Below, in pieces: positions 47,437-55,161 of a DNA stretch of 55,161 nucleotides; positions within the stretch are counted from its first letter, which is position 1, and every line of letters starts with the position of its first letter. Source of the stretch: Olsenella sp. An285. Its GTDB lineage: Bacteria; Actinomycetota; Coriobacteriia; Coriobacteriales; Atopobiaceae. Under the pieces are notes generated by a model, which made no database searches, was not told the DNA's origin, and saw nothing but the letters and a program-made list of their open reading frames with translations. The stretch spans positions 1 to 55,161 of the forward strand of contig NZ_NFIZ01000015.1 of assembly GCF_002159625.1 (NCBI RefSeq), read 5' to 3'. The translations under genes were made by a program, and so were the position numbers.

Positions 47437-47830
47437 TAGCTACGACTCCGCATTAGAAACGCTTAAGCTGACTCCAAACCATGACCTCGAGAACGTATTT
47501 GTGCAGAGCGGAATCATCGATAAGTTCTCTCTTCAATTTGAGCTTGGTTGGAAGCTCTTCAAGGCGTTGCTGTCATATGAGGGGGACGCGACCGCTGTGA
47601 TGGGGTCCCCGCGAGACATCATAAAGGCCGCAGTCTGCTATCACGAGTTCCTGGATGAGGAGACGTGGCACTCCATGCTCAGAGACCGCAACAACACTGC
47701 ATACATATACGACCAACAACTAGCAAAACAGCTGGTAGATATGACTATTCGTCGATACATCCCTGAGTTTGGTCGACTAAGAGACGGTGTGGTTGGTCGA
47801 TACGGGGAGCTTCTGGAAAGCCTGAGATAG
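47423..47830 (+). pseudogene. Nucleotidyltransferase substrate-binding (HI0074-like) protein with early stop
   Basis: Codons from ATG 47423 read Met, Arg, TAG, then FDSYDSALETLKL..., the expected start of an HI0074-like helical protein. A stop at codon 3 separates it. The rest (SLQFELGWKLFKALLSYEG, SPRDIIKAAVCYHEF, DEETWHSMLRDRNNTAYIYD) is intact to 47830 and matches the family well. Translation could only restart at GTG 47501, losing the first helix. With the damaged upstream gene this was once a MNT/HEPN-like pair. The stop should be confirmed by reads. Confidence 0.6.
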
Positions 47831-47903
47831 GCCAACAATCTCTCCTTGGGCTAGAGTAGTCCCACGGCGCCGCCGGCGCACAGTCAAGAACCAGGAGGAC
47901 CAC

Positions 47904-48674
47904 ATGTCCGACGAAAACGACAAGATCACCGCCCATGATGTAACAGAGCCCACCCGAGAGGACCTCGACTATGCCGTGGACGATATCCGCGACTCCGTAG
48001 CGGCCTTCACCTATGACGGAGACCGTGCCAGTCAAGACCATCTTTCTGGAGCTCCGGAGGAACGTGACCTTGTTCTTGGCGATGACGACCCGCGTGATGT
48101 GGCGCTCGCGGAGCGTCCCCTCACCGAGGACGTCGCCTGGACTGGTCGCATATTCAACGTTGACCGACTACGTGTTCAGTTGCCCGATGGTCGCAACGCC
48201 ATCCGCGACGTCGTACGTCACCCCGGTGCCGTAGCAGTGGTCGCCCTCACGGACGAGGGCCGCATCTGCCTCGTTCGTCAGTACCGCACAGCGCTTGGTC
48301 GCGTGACGGTGGAGATTCCGGCTGGAAAGCTCTCCCCTGGCGAGGATCCGCTCGAGTGCGCCAGTCGCGAGCTCCTTGAGGAGACCGGCATGGAGGCCGA
48401 GAAGATCGCCTACCTGACCACCATCGCCAGCTCCGCGGGCTTCTGCGACGAGCTCATCCATATTTACATGGCCACGGGCCTCAGCTTCTCCAAATCCAGC
48501 CCTGATACTGACGAGTTCATCAACGTGGATCTCGTCGAGGTTGGCGAGCTCGTGGACGCGGTTCTGGACGGACGCATCGAGGATGCCAAGACCGTCGTTG
48601 GTGCCCTTCTCTGTGACGCCATCTCTCGTCGTCTCATGGATTCAGCTGAGGATTCCGAGGTCGAGACAGAGTAG
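47904..48674 (+). CDS. NUDIX hydrolase, ADP-ribose pyrophosphatase-like
   Basis: This 256-residue protein has an acidic N-terminal region of about 75 residues without known motif. A NUDIX domain like those of ADP-ribose pyrophosphatases follows. The NUDIX box matches GX5EX7REUXEEXGU (GKLSPGEDPLECASRELLEETGMEAE, about 146-171), preceded by VRQYRTALGRVTVEIPAG. It likely hydrolyses ADP-ribose or related nucleotide diphosphates in the cytosol. AGGAGGACCAC precedes the ATG. It looks healthy compared with the decayed genes on both sides. Confidence 0.9.
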   Translation: MSDENDKITAHDVTEPTREDLDYAVDDIRDSVAAFTYDGDRASQDHLSGAPEERDLVLGDDDPRDVALAERPLTEDVAWTGRIFNVDRLRVQLPDGRNAIRDVVRHPGAVAVVALTDEGRICLVRQYRTALGRVTVEIPAGKLSPGEDPLECASRELLEETGMEAEKIAYLTTIASSAGFCDELIHIYMATGLSFSKSSPDTDEFINVDLVEVGELVDAVLDGRIEDAKTVVGALLCDAISRRLMDSAEDSEVETE

Positions 48675-48702
48675 CCAAGGTATACAACCAACGTTGTTCG
48701 AA

Positions 48703-48733
48703 TTGGGCGGTCGACCAACAATCGACCGCCCAA
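48703..48733 (+). terminator. Hairpin behind the NUDIX gene
   Basis: TTGGGCGGTCGA (48703-48714) pairs perfectly with TCGACCGCCCAA (48722-48733). Only a weak CTTGT follows. Confidence 0.5.
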
Positions 48734-49385
48734 CTTGTAGTGATGTATTCGAATATGGAAAGACGCCTACGTGGTCGAAGACCAAGAGCGATACGTTGAA
48801 AAACACTAACAAAAATGCAGGTAGAAGCTGACTAAATCATAATGAGAACGTAGTTAGAAGTGAGAATAAGGCGACAGACGCTTTGTACGATTGTTGGCGA
48901 TATGGCCGACTCTATAGGCGTAAGACTCAGCAAGTTTGGTCGGCAAGGGGGTGGCTCCTGTTCTGATTAGAGTGGCCGGGCAACGTGGAAACGCATCTTA
49001 TATTTGAGAGCGAGAACCAGAAGATTCATTGGCCAAACTATCGAGAAGAACGACAATGCGGCGGCTCGTCACGAGTGCATTCAAAGATATGTCGATATGA
49101 TGGAGACAAGCTCTTACGTGTCTAAAGATGTTGGTGTGGATGCTGATTGAGCCATCCCCGAAGACTTGGTCGATGTGAGAGGGCTATATATAAGTTTTCC
49201 GATTAGATATCGTGTCTGACCGAAGAGATTCCCATGTGAATGGCATGGCCGATTTTAGCCTTCTTCCAGAAGGTTTGGATCGAACAAGATGAGTCCCTCG
49301 CGAACATAACGCTTATCTTTGATATATGGGGGAGGTATAATACTGGTGTTTACCAGCAGAAACGTTTCTTCAGCTTCGTTTCTTC
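48734..49385. other. Decayed accessory sequence
   Basis: No intact gene is present. The base composition is more AT-rich than the rest. In one frame from about 49049 a peptide-like stretch starting AARHECIQRYVDMMETSSYV runs to a TGA at about 49148 and seems to continue after it, which suggests a broken gene of unknown family. A -10-like TATAAT lies at 49336-49341, before the pilin gene. Confidence 0.4.
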
Positions 49386-51077
49386 TTGCGTCAGGGTGAT
49401 GAGTTCACGTTCCAGGTGACTCCGGTCGAGGGCGCCCCGTTGCCCAGTGGCGTGGACGCCAGTGGCACGATTACCATCAGGCCTTCCTCTGGCGGCTCGG
49501 CCAACATCGATTTCGGCTCCATCAAGATAGACCACGCCGGAACCTACGAGTACACAATCGCTGAGATTGAGGACTCGATTCCTGGAATCAAGTACGACAC
49601 GCATACGGAGACGGTTGTCTTTGATGTAACCGACAATGGCGAGGGTGGCTATATCGTTAGCTACCAGGGTGAGCCTGTTTGGGAGAACAAGTACGAGGCT
49701 AAGTTCGTCGTGATTGGTGACAACGAGGCCGACCTCCAGGTGACCAAGAGCGTCACCGGCGCTGGCGCCCTGTCTGAGTTCGAGTTCAAGCTCCAGCTCA
49801 CGACCAACAACGCCGACGGCGTTCAGGGTCTCGATGCTGACAACTCCATCACCAAGAAGACCTCTGGCCTAACTGGCACCCAGGGCACCGATACCGTCGA
49901 CTTTGGTGATCTCACGTTTACCAAGCCTGGCGACTACGTGTTCACGGTGACCGAGACCACCACGACCTCTGCGGAGGGCTGGACCTACGACAACGCGCCC
50001 AAGACCATCACGGTTCACGTGGCGGATCCCGGCGACGGCCAGCTTGACGCGACGGTCGAGGGCAACAACCCGATCGTCACCAACAAGTACGACGAGCCCT
50101 ACATCCCGCCCACGCCCACCCCGGACGAGACCGACCCCTCCAAGCCCGATCTCGACGTCGACAAGACCCTCACGGGCCACGACATGGTCGCCGGCGAGTT
50201 CAGCTTCACCATCACTGCCACCGGTGACAACGCCGACCACGTGAGCCCCAAGACGCTCACGGGCACCAACGATGCCTCCGGCAACGTGTCCTTCTCGGGC
50301 GACGGCTTCATCTTCGACGAGGCCGGTGAGTACACCTTCACCGTCTCCGAGGTCCTGCCGCAGGACGACGACCCGGAGACCCCGGGCGTCCAGCACAACG
50401 GCGTGACCTATGACGAGACCACGTACGCCATCACCGCCAAGGTGACCAAGGGTGCGGGCAACAAGCTCGTTGCCACGTGGGATCTCGGTTCCGCGGCTGG
50501 CGGCGTGACCTTCGCCAACACCTACGAGCCGGACGAGACGGCCAGCGTCTCTCTGGGCGCCACCAAGGTCCTCAACGGTCGCGACCTCGTGGCCGGCGAG
50601 TTCACCTTCGAGCTCGTCGACGGCCAGGGCAACGTCGTGGCAACCGCCACCAACGCTGCCGACGGCTCCGTGATCTTCTCGTCCATCGAGTTCACCGAGG
50701 CCGGCACGTACACCTACCTCATTCGCGAGGTGGCCGGCAGCCTGGCCAACGTGACCTACGACACGGCCACGCACACCGCCACCGTCACGGTGACGGACAA
50801 CGGCGACGGAACGCTCACGGCAACCGTCCTCTACGACGGCTCCGGCGCGCTCCCGGTCTTCACGAACACCTACAAGGTGCCCGAGGAGCCCGGCGAGCCC
50901 GATAAGCCCGGCAAGCCCACCGAGCCCACGAAGCCCTCCAAGCCCGAGGAGCCGCAGAAGCCGGCTACCCCGGACACCGGAGACCACACCAACGCCGCGG
51001 CCCCGGTGGCCCTGGCCCTGAGCGGTGTCGCCCTCGTGGCCGGCGCCTACATCCTCAGGGTTCGCAGGAACCGCTAG
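49386..51077 (+). CDS. Pilin/adhesin with isopeptide domains, lacking signal peptide
   Basis: This 563-residue surface-protein sequence has four Spy0128-like pilin isopeptide domains. Domains 2-4 begin with the Lys strand (VTKSVTGAG, VDKTLTGHD, ATKVLNGRD) and each domain ends with its Asn strand (ENKYE, TNKYD, FANTYE, FTNTYK). A Pro/Lys-rich wall-spanning stretch, a sortase-type motif (ATPDTGD in place of LPxTG), a hydrophobic segment and a basic end (RVRRNR) follow. The N-terminus starts within domain 1 at a weak TTG with no signal peptide, and a stop lies just upstream. Probably a 5'-truncated, non-secreted remnant. No sortase gene is adjacent. Confidence 0.75.
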   Translation: MRQGDEFTFQVTPVEGAPLPSGVDASGTITIRPSSGGSANIDFGSIKIDHAGTYEYTIAEIEDSIPGIKYDTHTETVVFDVTDNGEGGYIVSYQGEPVWENKYEAKFVVIGDNEADLQVTKSVTGAGALSEFEFKLQLTTNNADGVQGLDADNSITKKTSGLTGTQGTDTVDFGDLTFTKPGDYVFTVTETTTTSAEGWTYDNAPKTITVHVADPGDGQLDATVEGNNPIVTNKYDEPYIPPTPTPDETDPSKPDLDVDKTLTGHDMVAGEFSFTITATGDNADHVSPKTLTGTNDASGNVSFSGDGFIFDEAGEYTFTVSEVLPQDDDPETPGVQHNGVTYDETTYAITAKVTKGAGNKLVATWDLGSAAGGVTFANTYEPDETASVSLGATKVLNGRDLVAGEFTFELVDGQGNVVATATNAADGSVIFSSIEFTEAGTYTYLIREVAGSLANVTYDTATHTATVTVTDNGDGTLTATVLYDGSGALPVFTNTYKVPEEPGEPDKPGKPTEPTKPSKPEEPQKPATPDTGDHTNAAAPVALALSGVALVAGAYILRVRRNR

Positions 51078-51097
51078 CGGGACACGAGAGACCATCG

Positions 51098-51132
51098 CCG
51101 GCCGGCACCCCAACCAGGTGCCGGCCGGCTTC
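51098..51132 (+). terminator. Hairpin after the pilin gene
   Basis: CCGGCCGGCACC (51098-51109) pairs perfectly with GGTGCCGGCCGG (51117-51128), followed by CTTCC. Confidence 0.55.
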
Positions 51133-51153
51133 CATCGAAGAGAGGTGACGCAC

Positions 51154-51414
51154 ATGCCGCGCACGGCGCGCAAAGCGGGGGACGGGCCAAGGCGCCTCAC
51201 CAAGACCGAGATCGCCATTCTCGCCTACGTTGGCGAGCACGAGGGCGAGGGGTGCTCCAAGAGCGCCATCGCCGAGTCCCTCGGCCGCAACGTCAAGACC
51301 ATAGACCGCCTCGTCTCCGCCCTGCGCGCGGACGGCCTCCTGGTCGTGGAGCCTCGCTGGGCCGAGAACGGCGGCCAGCTGGCTAGCTGCTATCGCCTCG
51401 CGCGCGCCAAGTAG
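51154..51414 (+). CDS. Small winged-helix DNA-binding protein
   Basis: This 86-residue protein begins MPRTARKAGDGPRRLTKTE. It has a winged-helix pattern: AILAYVGEHEGEGCSKSAIAESLGRNVKTIDRLVSALRADGLLVVEPRW, which is MarR/IclR-like in its helix-turn-helix and wing. It is short, with no ligand domain. AGAGAGGTGACG precedes the ATG. It lies alone between two terminators, so it has its own transcript or reads from upstream. Confidence 0.75.
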   Translation: MPRTARKAGDGPRRLTKTEIAILAYVGEHEGEGCSKSAIAESLGRNVKTIDRLVSALRADGLLVVEPRWAENGGQLASCYRLARAK

Positions 51415-51438
51415 CGCAGCGCGAAAGCCCCTCATCGA

Positions 51439-51480
51439 CGCCCCGACGGCCACCCCCGCCGTCGGGGCGTCGTTCTTCTC
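51439..51480 (+). terminator. Terminator after the winged-helix gene
   Basis: CGCCCCGACGGC (51439-51450) pairs with GCCGTCGGGGCG (51458-51469), followed by TCGTTCTTCT. Confidence 0.75.
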
Positions 51481-51565
51481 GCCGCGCGCCGACGGTGCTA
51501 CCCTAGTTCCCGCTGAAAACCTGACAGAATACCCTGTCCCCTTTGTCATAACGGAGTTTCGCCAC

Positions 51566-53320
51566 ATGTTCCACCGCTTCCTCGGCTACTACAAGGGCCA
51601 GCTGCACCTCTTTGTCATAGACATCATCGCCGCCATCACGGTTGCCGGCATCGACCTCGCGTTCCCGCAGATCCTGCGCTCGCTCACGGGCGGCCTCTTC
51701 ACCCAGGGCTCGGACGCCATCATGGGCGCGCTGGCGTACCTCGCCGTGGGATTGGTGTGCATGTATGCGATTCGCTTTGCGTGCCGCTACTTCGTGATCT
51801 TCTGGGGCCACGTGATGGGCGCCCGCATGGAGAGCCGCATGCGCGAGGACCTCTTTGACGCCTATGAGCGCATGAGCTTCAACTTCTTCGACCACAACAA
51901 GTCCGGCGACCTCATGAGCCGCCTGGTCTCCGACCTCTTTGACATCTCCGAGGCCGCGCACCACGGCCCCGAGTTCATCCTCATTGGCATCGTGGAGGTC
52001 ACGGGCTCGTTCATCATCCTCTCCACCATCAACCTGCCGCTCACGGGCGTGCTCGCGCTCATCGCGGTTCTTCTCGTCCTCTACAACATCTACGCCAACA
52101 TGCGCATGCGCGAGGTCTACACGGAGAACCGCGTGCGCATCTCCGGCGTGAACAGCCGCCTGGAGGACTCCCTCGCTGGCGTGCGCGTGGTCAAGAGCTT
52201 TGCCGCGGAGGACGTGGAGCGCGCGAAGTTCCGCCGCTCCAACAACGCCTACCTGGACTCCAAGACGCGCATGTACCGCGCCATGGGGCGCTACCAGGCG
52301 GCCATCGCCGTCATGATGGGCGCACTCAACACGGCCGTGGTGGTCTTTGGCGGCTGGCTCATCGCCCAGGGGCAGATGCAGGCCATCGACCTTGCCACCT
52401 ACGCGCTCTACATCTCGCTCTTCACGGCGCCCATCACCTCCATCCTGGACTTCACGGAGACCTTCCAGAAGGCCATCGCGGGCTTCCGCCGCTTCTGCGA
52501 GGTGCTGGACACCCTGCCGGACATCCAGGACGCGCCGGACGCCAGGCCCATCCGTGTGACCAAGGGCGCCATCAGCTATCGCGACGTGCACTTTGCGTAC
52601 AAGAACGCGGACGGCACCGCGGAGGACGAGGTCATCGGCGGCCTCACGCTGGACATCGCGCCCGGGGAGACCATCGCGCTGGTGGGCCCCTCCGGCGGCG
52701 GCAAGTCCACCACGTGCTCGCTCCTGCCGCGCTTCTACGACGTTGACTCCGGCTCCATCACCATCGACGGGCAGGACGTGCGCTCGGTCACGCAGCGGAG
52801 CCTGCGCGAGGCCATCGGCCTGGTGCAGCAGGACGTCTACCTCTTTGACGGCACCATCGCGGAGAACATCGCCTACGGCAGCCCGGACGCCACGATGGAC
52901 GAGATCCGCGAGGCCGCGCGCCGCGCCAACATCGCGGACTTTGTCGAGAGCCTGCCGGACGGCTACGAGACCGAGGTGGGCGAGCGCGGCAGCCACCTCT
53001 CCGGCGGCCAGAAGCAGCGCGTGGCCATCGCCCGCGTGTTCCTCAAGAACCCGCCCATCCTCATCTTTGACGAGGCCACCTCGGCCCTGGACAACGAGTC
53101 CGAGCAGGCGGTCCAGGAGTCCCTGGCCGAGCTCGCCCGTGGGCGCACCACGCTCGTGATCGCACACAGGCTCTCCACCATCAAGAACGCTGACGAAATT
53201 GTCACCATGGAGCACGGGCGCGTCTCCGAGCGCGGAACGCACGACGAGCTCCTTGCCCGCGGCGGCACCTACGCGCGCTACTACGAGATGCAGTTCACGG
53301 ACGGCGGCCTGGGCGCCTAG
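51566..53320 (+). CDS. ABC exporter, fused membrane and ATPase domains
   Basis: This 584-residue half-transporter has six transmembrane segments (about residues 15-300) followed by an ATPase domain. It has GPSGGGKST (Walker A, about 375), Q-loop VQQDVYLFDGTI, LSGGQKQRVAIARV, Walker B ILIFDEATSALD and switch His IAHRLST. It works as a homodimer or with a partner, but no second half-transporter gene is adjacent. Substrate is unknown; lipid, peptide and drug exporters share this layout. GAGTTTCGCCAC before the ATG is only a weak Shine-Dalgarno. Confidence 0.93.
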   Translation: MFHRFLGYYKGQLHLFVIDIIAAITVAGIDLAFPQILRSLTGGLFTQGSDAIMGALAYLAVGLVCMYAIRFACRYFVIFWGHVMGARMESRMREDLFDAYERMSFNFFDHNKSGDLMSRLVSDLFDISEAAHHGPEFILIGIVEVTGSFIILSTINLPLTGVLALIAVLLVLYNIYANMRMREVYTENRVRISGVNSRLEDSLAGVRVVKSFAAEDVERAKFRRSNNAYLDSKTRMYRAMGRYQAAIAVMMGALNTAVVVFGGWLIAQGQMQAIDLATYALYISLFTAPITSILDFTETFQKAIAGFRRFCEVLDTLPDIQDAPDARPIRVTKGAISYRDVHFAYKNADGTAEDEVIGGLTLDIAPGETIALVGPSGGGKSTTCSLLPRFYDVDSGSITIDGQDVRSVTQRSLREAIGLVQQDVYLFDGTIAENIAYGSPDATMDEIREAARRANIADFVESLPDGYETEVGERGSHLSGGQKQRVAIARVFLKNPPILIFDEATSALDNESEQAVQESLAELARGRTTLVIAHRLSTIKNADEIVTMEHGRVSERGTHDELLARGGTYARYYEMQFTDGGLGA

Positions 53321-53452
53321 CGTCAGCTGCGTGAAGGGCTCCTGTTGCGCGGCCCGCGGCGGCTACGCGCCGGGGCCGATTGCGTATACTTGCTGTACAA
53401 ACGTAGCGGGGCGCGGCTGGTCCGCAGGCCCCTTGGTGAGGAAAAGAGAGAG

Positions 53453-54250
53453 ATGGCTAGGAAAGGCGATATCGCGCGCGTCCAGAAGGGCGCCCTCACG
53501 GCCGACGAGGCCGAGGCCCTGTTTGCGACCGTCGACCACACCGGCCACTCCGACGAGGAGCGCGCCCGTCGCCAGCGCGCGCACCGCAGGGAGAAGGGCG
53601 TCTCCCTCGACATCGACCCCCTCTCCGAGGAAGACCCCTCCGGCTCCAACGTGGGCAAGGTCATCACCCGCACCGCCGTCTCCTTTGTCGTCGTCTTCCT
53701 CGTTGCCGTGGTGGTGGGGCAGATTGGATTTGGCCTCATCCGCCGCTCCAACACCGCGGACCTCACCCAGTCCGTCACGGTGCGCACCGTGGCCTCCGCC
53801 CTGCGCGGCGGCGTGGAGTGGGGCAACGGCTTCACGCAGTTCCCCGAGGACTTCTCCGTCCAGGAAGCGGACGAGAACACCGGCCGCGTTGAGGTCACCG
53901 TCACGGACACCAGCTCGGAGAACGCGCTCGAGTGCTTTGCGGGCTCCGGCGTCCAGTCCCAGGCCTTTGCCGTGAACTGCCTGCTCAACCCCAACATCAA
54001 CACCGTGGTCTACCACGTGAACGTCCACATGGACGACCAGGGCAACATCGAGCGCTCGACCCTCTTTGGCTTCCTCAAGCCCACGGGCGACGTCACCTCG
54101 TACATCACCTACGTCTGGACCAAGACCCAGTCGGCCGACGGCGTGCAGTTCTCCCTGCACATCACGGGCCTGGACGACTCCATCCAGCAGGAGCTTCGCG
54201 ACAAGATCACGACCTCCTTCACCCCGGTCCAGATTCTGGGCGGCAACTAA
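53453..54250 (+). CDS. Single-pass membrane protein of unknown function
   Basis: This 265-residue protein has an N-terminal cytosolic part rich in charge (EERARRQRAHRREKG), one transmembrane helix (about residues 68-88, TAVSFVVVFLVAVVVGQIGFGL) and an extracellular domain of about 170 residues with two Cys (NALECFAG, AVNCLLN). The extracellular part has no motif I recognise. GAGGAAAAGAGAG precedes the ATG. A -10-like TATACT lies about 65 bp upstream. Confidence 0.75.
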   Translation: MARKGDIARVQKGALTADEAEALFATVDHTGHSDEERARRQRAHRREKGVSLDIDPLSEEDPSGSNVGKVITRTAVSFVVVFLVAVVVGQIGFGLIRRSNTADLTQSVTVRTVASALRGGVEWGNGFTQFPEDFSVQEADENTGRVEVTVTDTSSENALECFAGSGVQSQAFAVNCLLNPNINTVVYHVNVHMDDQGNIERSTLFGFLKPTGDVTSYITYVWTKTQSADGVQFSLHITGLDDSIQQELRDKITTSFTPVQILGGN

Positions 54251-54358
54251 AGGTTTAGCCCCACGAATCATATGCTGCCTTTGGGCAGCTCGTGGCACTC
54301 GCAGAGCCCAATGCGTGATAACGTTAGCCTCATGGCTGGATGCTGAAAGGGGACTGGC

Positions 54359-55161
54359 GTGAAGTGCAAGAAGTGCGGTGAAGAGCTGCCCGAGAATGCC
54401 CGGTTCTGCCCGGGGTGCGGCTCGCCCGTTGAGGGAGTGCCGGCTCCCAAGAAGCTCGAGGAGCCCCTCGCCCCGCTCGCGGGCGGTGCGGTGCCCCTCG
54501 TTCCCGTTGGCCCGCCGCCGCGCGCGGGTCGACCCTCCGCGCGCATAGCGCGCTCCTACGGCTCTCATGGCGGCCAGGCCGGCCAGCGTCCTTCTCGCTA
54601 CTCCGCGTCGAGCCGCTACGGCATCTCGCACATCTTTGGTCATCGCGAGGAGGAGCCCGCTGCCGAGCACGAGGAGCAGCAGGCTCAGCAGCAGGCTCAG
54701 GAGCAGGCCGTCGAGCCCGTCGCCCAGCCTCGCCGCGAGGAAGAGACCGAGAAGAACGTCCGTCGCGCGACGGAGCCGGAGGCCGAGGCCACGCCGAGCG
54801 CCGTCGCGGAGGCGGAGCCCGCCGAGGTTGTCGAGCAGGCAGACGTCCCGCAGGAGCCGGAGGCCGTCGCCGAGCCCGAGGTAGAGGCCGCTGCCGACGC
54901 GGCCGCAGAGGCTGAGCCGGAGGCGGACGTCGCCCCCGAGCCCTCTGAGCCCGCCGCCGAGAAGCCCGCCGAGCCGGTCGAGGACGCCACTGACGTCGCA
55001 CCTGAACCCGCGGAGGAGCCCGCCGTCAAGGCACCCGCCCCGGAGCCGCGGCACGCCGCCCACGCGGCGCCCCAGCCCGCCGCCGAGGACGCCGCTAACG
55101 AGGAGGATTCCGAGTACGACGACCTCGACGCCGAGAAGACCGGCCGCCTGCGCCCCATCCC
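54359..55161 (+). CDS. Zinc-ribbon protein with acidic low-complexity region (partial)
   Basis: The gene starts at GTG 54359 (AAAGGGG upstream) and is open at the window edge, giving 267 codons so far. Residues 1-25 are a zinc ribbon: CKKCGEELPENARFCPGCGSP. A basic/aromatic stretch (SRYSASSRYGISHIFGH) is followed by a long run of Glu, Ala, Pro and Gln with no fold visible. Zinc-ribbon plus disordered region plus, often, a membrane domain further on is a common layout; the end is missing here. Function unknown. Confidence 0.75.
   Translation, partial: MKCKKCGEELPENARFCPGCGSPVEGVPAPKKLEEPLAPLAGGAVPLVPVGPPPRAGRPSARIARSYGSHGGQAGQRPSRYSASSRYGISHIFGHREEEPAAEHEEQQAQQQAQEQAVEPVAQPRREEETEKNVRRATEPEAEATPSAVAEAEPAEVVEQADVPQEPEAVAEPEVEAAADAAAEAEPEADVAPEPSEPAAEKPAEPVEDATDVAPEPAEEPAVKAPAPEPRHAAHAAPQPAAEDAANEEDSEYDDLDAEKTGRLRPI

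Overview
The window is GC-rich, continuous bacterial chromosome around the replication origin of an actinobacterium. The best fit is class Coriobacteriia (Olsenella/Atopobium/Collinsella relatives). The reasons are the short actinobacterial-type YidC, tRNA-Ile and tRNA-Ala placed behind gyrA without rRNA genes, DinG fused to a DnaQ-type exonuclease, frequent GTG/TTG starts, and streptococcal-type pilin repeats with a sortase tail. Species is not resolved from sequence alone.

Layout. 0-14 kb: two paralogous lipoproteins, a small XRE regulator, tRNA-Lys and tRNA-Gly, an M29 aminopeptidase, BioY, an unusual M28-like membrane protein with a very large acidic insertion, a pair of WYL-domain regulators, exonuclease-DinG helicase, Ddl and RlmN. 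14.3-19.3 kb (minus strand): the classical origin-left cluster rpmH-rnpA-yidD-yidC-jag-rsmG-parA-parB, with two perfect parS sites beside rsmG. 19.3-30.4 kb (plus strand): an uncommon histidine-kinase-type ATPase/winged-helix gene, then dnaA-dnaN-recF-dciA-gyrB-gyrA. The switch of coding strand at about 19.3 kb, with DnaA-box-like 9-mers on both sides of the ATPase gene and between dnaA and dnaN, places oriC here. 30.6-37.6 kb: a bifunctional-nuclease-family protein, four tRNAs, TypA/BipA, a HicAB toxin-antitoxin module, a TRIC-type channel and a polytopic membrane protein. 37.9-46.2 kb: rpsF-ssb-rpsR-(DUF2232)-rplI-dnaB-purA, then a divergent DegV protein and purD. 46.4-51.1 kb: a less GC-rich, decayed accessory stretch with a helix-turn-helix/coiled-coil protein, remains of a nucleotidyltransferase/substrate-binding-protein pair, a NUDIX hydrolase, about 700 bp of apparent debris and a pilin gene lacking its secretion signal. 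51.1-55.2 kb: a winged-helix protein, an ABC exporter, a single-pass membrane protein and a zinc-ribbon protein that runs off the window.

How it fits together. The centre is a replication/segregation module: DnaA, beta clamp, RecF, DciA-like loader, DnaB, SSB, gyrase and ParABS. The strongest unusual signals are also here. The DnaA recognition helix reads GGRSHATV where the family norm is GGRDHTTV, and the local origin repeats read TTTTCGACA or TTTTCAACA instead of TTATCCACA. An ATPase with a C-terminal winged helix lies inside the origin region directly before dnaA. Other notable items are the M28-like protein without the catalytic Glu-Glu pair, a loop-free 78-bp perfect palindrome after dnaB, and two families of dispersed intergenic inverted repeats.
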